This document shows, in pieces, positions 42,101 through 51,100 of a DNA stretch of 64,000 bases. The stretch's first letter is position 1, and the number at the start of each line of letters is the position of its first letter. Both the position numbers and the translations under genes were made by a program. The notes under the pieces were generated by a model. That model was not told where the DNA came from, did not search any database, and was given only the letters and a program-made list of their open reading frames with translations. The stretch comes from Gerris lacustris (Eukaryota > Arthropoda > Insecta > Hemiptera > Gerridae), in assembly GCA_951217055.1 (NCBI GenBank), contig OX578278.1, positions 37,097,688 through 37,161,687 on the forward strand. Reading direction: 5' to 3'.

Positions 42101-45100
42101 TATACAGTCAGATTAATTCTTCAGAATTTTTACAGGGCTCTTAAAAAATATTGCAACTCTGCTGAAACCTTCTTAAAATAGTCTACCCATTTGTGGAGCT
42201 TCCTCACATCCTATAATTGTACAAATGGTCACATGTGATTTAGATCTGTTTCGATTCCCAGTGAGGTCACACTTATTTTTAAGCAATATATAATTTGCAC
42301 AGATGATTGAAATTAATATGGGATCGATAATCTGTTAACTACTTTCCAAACCATTCAATTTTTTTTTCAAAATTGGACGAGTACTTATAAAATGTAGCTA
42401 TTAGTAAAAATAAGTTTGTGGGCATGCAGAAGGGCGCAACGATGAGAAGGTTGAAATTATTGTGATACCATCAATGAGCTAATCATGACCTGTCACCTAA
42501 ATTTCATCAAAATCAGGCAAGTAGTTTGAAGATAGAGTGGTTTACAAAAATGTTTAACAACAGACACAAGACCAAAAATGTCCTCTGATGTTTAAAATGG
42601 ATTTCTGCCAAGGAGTTTTGTAATTTGGAGATATAAAATCATAGAAATCATCAATTTAAATCATAGAAAAAATTGCAAATAAACATTTATTGAATTTCCA
42701 ACAAAATATTAACTTTTTACATGAAAATCAATTTAGCTTTCAAAAGGGTAGAAATACCGACGATGCAATTGTTATAGTCCCCACATTTGTGTCTCAAAAA
42801 CTAGATAAAGGAGAGCGAACCATTTTTGTATTCTTAGACCTAGCAAAGGCATTTGACTCCGTTTAGCACTCTTTGTTAATAAAAAAAACTTGCGTAAATT
42901 GGAATCGGTGGGAAAATGTTAAAATGGTTCACAAGCTACCTTAAAAACAGGAAACAGAGAGTTAGAACCAACAACACTCAAAGTAACCCTAACAGCAGCG
43001 AATACTCTATCCCCCAGGGCTCAGTACTATCCAGTACACTATTCATCATGTTCATGAATGATCTCTTGCTACTTCCAGACAACTCAGCTGAAATTATATC
43101 CTATGCTGATGCACGGCATTGATGAGCTATGGAAGGACTTGGATAGAAACGCTAACAAGTACCGAGAGAAATTTAAATAGAATAAAAGACTGGCTTAATG
43201 ACAATAAACATACTATCAATAGTGACAAGACTAAATTCATAACTTTTTCCCTTTATAGTAATTCACTGCCAAACCAACAGTTCACTCTATCCCTGCATCA
43301 ACTCGCCTGTAAAAAAACATTTCCTCAACAATGCACTTGTCCCAAAATTAACAGTACCAAAACAATTAAATACCTTGGACTCACTATAGACTCGTCTCTA
43401 ACCTGGAAACCCCACCTTACAACCATCACAAAGAAAATCAGACAACTATCATACCTATTCCTACACATGAGAAATTACCTGCATCTACATTACCTAATAC
43501 AATGTTATTATGCCTTTATTTATTCAATAATACAGTACGGTATTGTGGCTTATGGCTCTGCTTCTGAGACGAAAAACAAATACTAAAAAACCACCACAAA
43601 GAAGCCACTTCTGAAAAAGAGAAGTAGGCAAGGAAGTCGCATCCTGAGAAGAAAGAGACCACACTATTAGTACGTGGCAGCTGTCTTGGGAGAAACAGGG
43701 TGGCCACTTATATAGCTTGACAAAATTCCCTGACTTTTCCCTGACATTTCCCTGACCTACTTCAGGTTTTCCCTGACCATTATCAATATTTATTTTACAA
43801 AATTTACCTTTAAAAAGTTAAAGATCATTAAGCTAAAATAGAATACATATACAAGTTGATAATTACGTAGCCCAATGTTTTTCGCATATTAGTTTTCATG
43901 TTTTCGTAGAAAAAATTATTATTATTGAACATTTCATCAAAATTTGTCACAAAATAACTTCGTCTCGGCGGGGAATCGAACCCGGGCTCTCTCCGTCTGC
44001 GTTTAAAGCTATTTTCTCAGGAATTAGATTTTTCCCATGAAAACGATATTAAATGGACTACATTATTATTATTATTATTTTTTTTTTTTTATAATTTTTT
44101 TTTTTTTTAATCTAAACGATTTCGAGAAATAATTCTTTTTCATGTTTATTCAGAGTTTTTGGGGGGTAGCGCCCCCAAATTTCAAGCTAAAATTCATTTC
44201 TCGACTTCGCCGTGGGGTATGATTTTTCTTATGTCTAGTATTTAGTCGGGTCCACACCGATTTTTCCTGTTAAGCGTTTTCCTGTTCAATGCTAAAAAAT
44301 ATAAACTAATCGTAACCTTTCCTTATTATCCTAGAAAGTAACAATTCACGTATTTTTACTTTCTCATGTAAAAGGGAAAGTATTGTGATGGCGCAAAAAT
44401 TCGATTTAGATTTTATTTTTATTTTTGAGGTCCCCTGAGTCCAAAAAAGTGGCTTTTAAAAAAATGTCTGTCTGTCTGTGTAGACGCCTGGTTTAGACTC
44501 CAGGCGTCTGCTGGGCAGATTTTGACGAAATTTAGCATAACATATATGGAAAAATCATACCCCGAGGCGAAATCGAGAAATAAATTTTAGCTCTAAATTT
44601 GGGGGCGCTACCCCCCAAAAACTCTGAAAAAACGTAAAAAAAAAAATTATTTCTCGAAAACGGTTCCGACGATTTTGATAATTTTTTTTTTTAAATGTAG
44701 TCCATTTAAATACGAATCCAACGATATTAGCCGTTTTCCTGGGAAAATTCTAGTTCCTGAGAAAAAAGTTTAAAACGGGGACGGAGAGAGCCCGGGTTCG
44801 ATTCCCTGCCCAGGAGAATTATTTGTATGATATATTTTAATGAAATGTTCAATAATAATGCATATACGAAAACTATTAAATGCAAAAAAACTGGGCTAAG
44901 TAATTATGAACTCGTTTATGAGAAAGATTGTCTGAGTTGTCTCAGACCGATTTTTAGGGTTTCGAGGTCATCCTAGAAACCTTTATTCTTTTGGTAGTTC
45001 GTCCGTCCGTCCGTCGCATCTTGGAGTATATCTCCCGACCTACTGAAGCTGTAGACTTGAAATTTGGTATATAAGTTAAACTTTTTTTCCCAAAAACAGA

Positions 45101-48100
45101 AAAACTATTGCGGACCTAAACACTCCAAATTTCTACGATCTGCGATAAATTGCGAGTAGATATTTTATATTTTTTTGTAATTTTCAAGTTGGGTATAATT
45201 TCAAAGGTATTGAAATGTAGATTACAAATATATATCGCGTTTCCAAAATGGCGGCCATTTTACCCCCCAAATAATTAGGACAAACCCAAAATGTACCCCC
45301 CCCCCCCCCTGCACTACCCCATTAGGATAGGTCCTAAAAAAGGGCAAAAACACATAAATATATATCTCTGTGGTCCAATGAAATTTCTGGGAGTTAGTCC
45401 AAAAAAAGTGAAATTTTAGAAATTTTAGGGGCCGTAACTCGGAGCCCCAAAATGTTTGTCATTTGAAAATTCTAAGTTATAGAAAAATATATCGTTTTTC
45501 AAAAAGGCGGCCATTTTACCCCTAAAACAACTAAATTAGTGCATACTACCGAAGATAATAATGGATAATATGCACTCCTCGGTTCTTAAAAGTGAATTTT
45601 TATACATATTTTTGATGAATGTTTCGATGAAGGATAATTTAGGTGTAAGAAAAGTGACATATTACATATTTTTGTTAAAAAAAATAAAAATAAATAATAA
45701 TAATGTACTTATGAATTCTTATGACCGAAGAAACCCTTTTAGTAACTTGCTGGCATGTACTTGACGGGATTTTTTTTTATATAATTTCTAAGTATAGAGG
45801 TCGTTAATCCTTTTGCCTTTGTTCCAAATACAGCATTTTTTATTTTTATTAGAAATTTCGAGAAAGTTAAGGTTTCTGTGCTTTAAAATTATGAAATAAG
45901 GATTTTAATTGCCGGTAGATTTTCCCTGACCTATGACAAAATTCCCTGACGTTTCCCTGACTATTCCCTGTCGGCCGAAATTCCCTGACTTTTCCCGGTA
46001 TTCCCGGTTTTCCCGGTCGGTGGCCACCCTGAGAAAGAAAGCAGAGGCCGCTGGACAGCGAGGCTCATCAAAGATCTGAGGTATTGGATAGTCCAGAGCC
46101 ACGGTGAGGTCGGGTACTATCTCACTCAACTCCTGAGTGGGCATGGCTACTTCCGAGCTTACCTGGCGAGGATGGGGAAAACAGCCTCTGACGAATGCCT
46201 TTACTGCCCTGGAATAACAGACAACGCAGACCACACCTTCCTGCGAAAAGTGGGTTCAGCAAAAAAACCAACTGGAAGCCGCAATCGGGAAGTTTTCTCC
46301 AGACAACTTGGCCAGCAGAATGCTTGCAAGAAAAGAAGCGTGGGAGAAAGTGGCGAGGTACGCAGAATACATCCTGCGTAGCAAGAAATCGGATCTGGAC
46401 GCCGCCCTGAACTAAAACCCAGGCTAGGCATAAAACAGCTGACGCTCTTAGGGCTTAAGGACGGACCTAGCCTGAAGTAATGTGACAAACAGTTCCAGAC
46501 TAGGCCCAAGCAGAAAAGGTAGGGTGTTTTAGTCGGTATGACGGCTTCTGCATGGCAGTAGTTTGCTCCCATGCATCTAACTGGTGAGTCCGACACTCTG
46601 CTGCACAATTAGTGTGTTAGCAGGAAAGTGTGTAAATGTGTTTCATTGCACTTGCCCCCCCCCCCCCCCCCCCACAAAAAAAACAACCTAATTAATTTTA
46701 CTTATTATTATAACTTAAACTAATAGGAAGTGAAAGAAATTTTTGAACTGACAGCTCTAAACCAAATTCACACTGGCAAATACACACTCAATAAAGCGGA
46801 ACATGATTACAAAATCCTTACAACCACCTTACATGAAAACTACAGGACAGAGAAATTGTTACTATATAGTGACGGGGCTATACAATCAACTACCTAACAT
46901 ACGACAAAATATTCATAGGCATTGATTTAAACAATTAACCAAACAATATTTAATCGCAAAGTTCAACGATCAGTAAGCAATAAATACAGCTATTATTCCT
47001 AAATATAAAGCATAATCAATCAAAAAATTGTAATCTATATATATAAAAGTCAACGTATGTGTGTGTGTGTGTGTGTGTTTGTTCTTTATACAAATCTACA
47101 GTTTTAGTCCGATCTCGATGAAAATTTGCACACTTGACCTTCAAAGCAAGGAAACAATCAAGGTCTACATGAATTTTCGAAATTTCAATTTTGGTACACA
47201 GGGGTATGGGGTACAAGTAATAAATACGGGGTCAAAGTAATGAATACCCTTCATGATGCATATCGTTGAAAAGCTCTTTAAGGGTACAGTATTTGTTGTT
47301 ATGTACACTTTTGTCATATTTTCATTTAGGAGGGGGGTAAAATAGAAAAATATAGCTATATCTTATTTGTTCTTTATACAAATCTACAGTTTTAGTCCGA
47401 TCTCGATGAAAATTGGCACACTTGACCTTCAAAGCAAGGGGAAAATCAAGGTCTACATGAATTTTCAAAATTTCAATTTTTGTACACAGGGGTACGGGGT
47501 ACAAGTAATGAATACGGGATCAAAATAATGAATACCCTTCGTGATGGATATCGTTGAAAAGCTCTTTAAGGGTACAGTAATTGTTGTTATGTATAGTTTT
47601 GTCATATTTTCATTTAGGTGGGGGGTAAAGTAGAAAATATAACTATATCTATACAGGGTGTTCCGCATAAGTACCTACAGAGAAAAACCTATGAATCTAC
47701 ATCAAATTTCTGACCAAAAATGTCAAGTAACCATGGGTTCTACGGACCTTCGTTTTCGAGATATATCGATATATCGATTTTTTTATTTAGGTCATGTTTT
47801 TAGCCATAAACTACGTAATAAATAAAAATCTAAATAAGATAGAAAGATGCAGTTTGCAGCATCGTAAAGAGCATTAAATTGTCTTTAAGAAATCACTACT
47901 TTTAGTACTTAATACGTTTATAAACTTAGTGATAATGCAAGAAAAACATTAAAATTGGAAATTATATTAAATGTTTATACAACTTGGAGCTTTCATAACT
48001 TCTATATTTTTATACCTATCGTAATGTTTAAAATGTTTAAAAAACTGCGCTATTTTATAAGCTTTAATTCGATATAGCATTGTCTATAGTTTACGTAAAT

Positions 48101-51100
48101 TTTCATAGAGAAATAGTAGAAAAACTATTAGGAAATCAACTTATTAAGTAACAGCTCTATGAATTTTCTGCAATTTTAAAATTAAAATTTGATAGTTTTC
48201 TTTTCATATGCTGGCGCGGTAGTGTCTGAAGAATAGCAGGGGGTCTGCTCGTGAGTATGCCAGGCAGTTCTAAACAGACATCTTTCCTATTATGTACATT
48301 TTTCAAGTTGCCAAACAACAGGCACTGTTGATTGGTTACTGATTCTAGGACCAGTATTAGAAGGGCTTCGGCTGTATTGGGAATTCCAGGGACGCAGATT
48401 TTTAGAATTTTGAAAAGAATTCAACTGTGCCTTCCATGACACTCCCGTCTAGGAGCTGACCATAGCTGACTTTAATGCGAGGGTGCTGCGGGGGTATTGG
48501 GATTGGATATTACAAAAAACTGTGTCACAATTTATTTTGTGGATAGACGAGTCCCTTCATACAAGAGCTGGTGCTATTAATTTTCACAACACTCATGCAA
48601 TAAACCATGTAATGCAAAACTTGAAAAATTTACATAATAGGAATGATGTCGTCTGTTTGGAACTGCCTGGCATACTCACGAGCAGACCCCCTGCTATTCT
48701 TCAGACACTACCGCGCCAGCATATGAAAAGAAAACAATCAAATTTTAATTTTAAAATTGCAGAAAATTCATAGAGCGGTTACTTAATAAGTTGATTTCCT
48801 AATAGTTTTTCTACTATTTCTCTATGAAAATTTACGTAAACTATAGACAATGCTATATCGAATTAAAGCTTATAAAATTGCGCAGTTTTTTAAACATTTT
48901 AAACTTTACGATAGGTATAAAAATATAGAAGTTATGAAAGCTCCAAGTTGTATAAACATTTAATATAATTTCCAATTTTAATGTTTTTCTTGCATTATCA
49001 CTAAGTTTATAAACGTATTAAGTACTAAAAGTAGTGATTTCTTAAAGACAATTTAATGCTCTTTACGATGCTGCAAACTGCATCTTTCTATCTTATTTAG
49101 ATTTTTATTTATTACGTAGTTTATGGCTAAAAAATGACCTAAATTAAAAAATCGATATATCGATATATCTCGAAAACGAAGGTCCGTAGGACCCAAGGTT
49201 ACTTGACATTTTTGGTCAGAAATTTGATGTAGATTCATAGGTTTTTCTCTGTAGGTACTTATGCGGAACACCCTGTATATAGAAAGAAGAGTATCTATAT
49301 AAGAGAATGTCTTTTATACAAATCTACAGTTTTATCCCAATTTGATGAATATTTACACTCTTTTTCTTCCAAACAAGGTGAAGGTCACTGCCTACATCAT
49401 TTTCCGAAATTAAAATTTTTGTACACAGAGGTTCGGGGTACAAATGTCAAAGTAATGGATACCCTTCATGATGCATATCGTTGGAAAGCTCTTTAAGAGT
49501 ACATTAATTGTTGTTAAGTACGTTATTGTCATATTTTCATTTAGGAGGGGGGTAAAATGGAAATGTATATCTATATCTATAAAAGTCAACGTATGTGTGA
49601 ATGTGTTTATGTTTTTTATACAAATCAACAGTTTTAATTCGATCTCGATAAAAATTTGCTCACTTGACCTTCAAAGCAAGGGGAAGAATCTCTGTCTACA
49701 TGGATGGTACGGGGTACAAACGTCAAAGTTGAAAACCCTTCATGATGCATACTGTTGAAAAGCTCTTTAAGAGTACAGTAATTGTTTTTACGTGCATTTA
49801 GGGGGGTAAATGGAAAAATATATCTAAAATTCAACGTATGTGTGTATGTTCTTTATACAAATCCATAGTTTTAGTCCGATCTCGATCAAAAAATGCACAC
49901 TTGACCTTCAAAGGAAGAAAAAATCAGTGTCTACATGAATTTTCGAAATTTAAATTTTGGTACACAGGGAACAGGATACAATAATGAATACGGGGTCAAA
50001 GGACTGAATATCCTTTATGATAAATATCGTTGAAAAGCTCTTTAAGATTACATTAATTGTTGTTATGTACAGTTTTGTCATATGTATTTTCATTTAGGAG
50101 GGGGTAAAATGGAAAAATATAGCTATATCTTATAAAAAAAAGAAGAGTGTCTGTATGAGGGTATGTCTTTTATACAAATCTACAGTTTTATCCCAATTTG
50201 GTGAATATTTACTCACTTTCCCTTCAAAGCAAGGGGGAGGAGTCTACATGAATTTTCGAAATTTAAATTTTGGTACAAAGGGGTACGGTGTAAAAATGTC
50301 AAAGTAATGGATTCCCTTCATATCATGCATATCGTTGAAAAGCACTTTAAGAGAAAAGTAATTGTTGTTATGTACAATTTTATTTAGGAGGGGGTAAAAT
50401 CGAAATTTATAGCTATATATATAAAAATCAACGTATGTGGGTATATGTTCTTTATACAAATCTACAGTTTTAGTTCGATGTCGATAAAAATTTGCCCACT
50501 TGAACTTCAAAGCAAGGGGAAAATGACAGCCTACATGAATTTTGGAAATTTAAATTTGGTACACAGGGGTATGGTACAAGTAATGACTACGGGGTCAATG
50601 TAATGAATACCATTGATGATGCAAAAGTTCTTTAAGAGTAGAGTAATAGTTTTTATGTATTGTTTTGTCATATTTTACTTTAGGTGGGGAAGGGGGGGGG
50701 GAATTTAGGATATTTTAAAATTAGCTTATCAAAGAGGAGAGGGTATAGAAATAGGTGGGAGAGATAGAATCTAGATATTCTTGCATAGTAAAATAATTAA
50801 TACGTTTCATTATGGTTGTTTATAAACTTATCTAATTATAATAACACTCCGTAGCGAAGCACGGGTACCCAGCTAGTTCTTTATAAATAAAGGATTTTTT
50901 TATTTTTTTTAAAGTTATTGTTCTTCAGAATGATCACAATGCTTTTGTTACCTTTGATAAGCAAATCTGTATTAGCAAATTTGATATAGCTGGAATAAAA
51001 AAAAAAAAAAATTAAGGGTCCAGTAGCACATATCTGAAAATAGTTAAATTAGTTATCACTTAAATCCAATTAAATCAAAATATTTTATTGTTGTTAAAGG

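Larger units (their letters stand above)
43595..46680 (+). mobile_element. R1-type LINE, 5'-truncated
   Basis: R1 ORF2 C-terminal sequence TWQLSWEK (43672-43695) continues after the TIR transposon as ESRGRWTARLIKDLRYWI, GEVGYYLTQLLSGHGYFRAY and CLYCPGITDNADHTF, the R1-type zinc region. A frameshift near 46246 is followed by SPDNLASRMLARKEAWEKVA up to a stop near 46413. A C19 run near 46655 precedes its end. R1 elements normally target rDNA; this copy is elsewhere. Confidence 0.8.
42660..46985 (+). mobile_element. LINE split by an R1 insertion
   Basis: RT sequence runs 42690-43586 (GRNTDDAIV, LDLAKAFDSV, SIPQGSVLSSTLF, SYAD). After the R1 element it resumes at about 46725 (EIFELTALNQIHTGKYTLNK) and ends near 46978 with QLTKQYLIAKFNDQ. 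It is 5'-truncated and decayed, of Jockey/CR1 type. Confidence 0.75.
47034..50876 (+). mobile_element. Helitron-like element carrying a mariner-like insertion
   Basis: It begins TCTATATATATAAAAGTC after an A and ends CTAG before a T, with the hairpin CCGTAGCGAAGCACGG at 50849-50864, the Helitron pattern. The body is about five ~300-bp units, each with TTAGTCCGATCTCGATGAAA, GGGGTACGGGGTACAA and GGAGGGGGGTAAAAT. No Rep/helicase is present. The 22 kb-scale twin is at 21316-22418. Confidence 0.72.

Noticed and set aside
46201..46608. 135-codon minus frame
   Set aside because: It is opposite the R1 zinc region and has no own features.
47040..50880. CRISPR-like or centromeric satellite array
   Set aside because: The units are about 300 bp, diverged, and bounded by Helitron end signatures.
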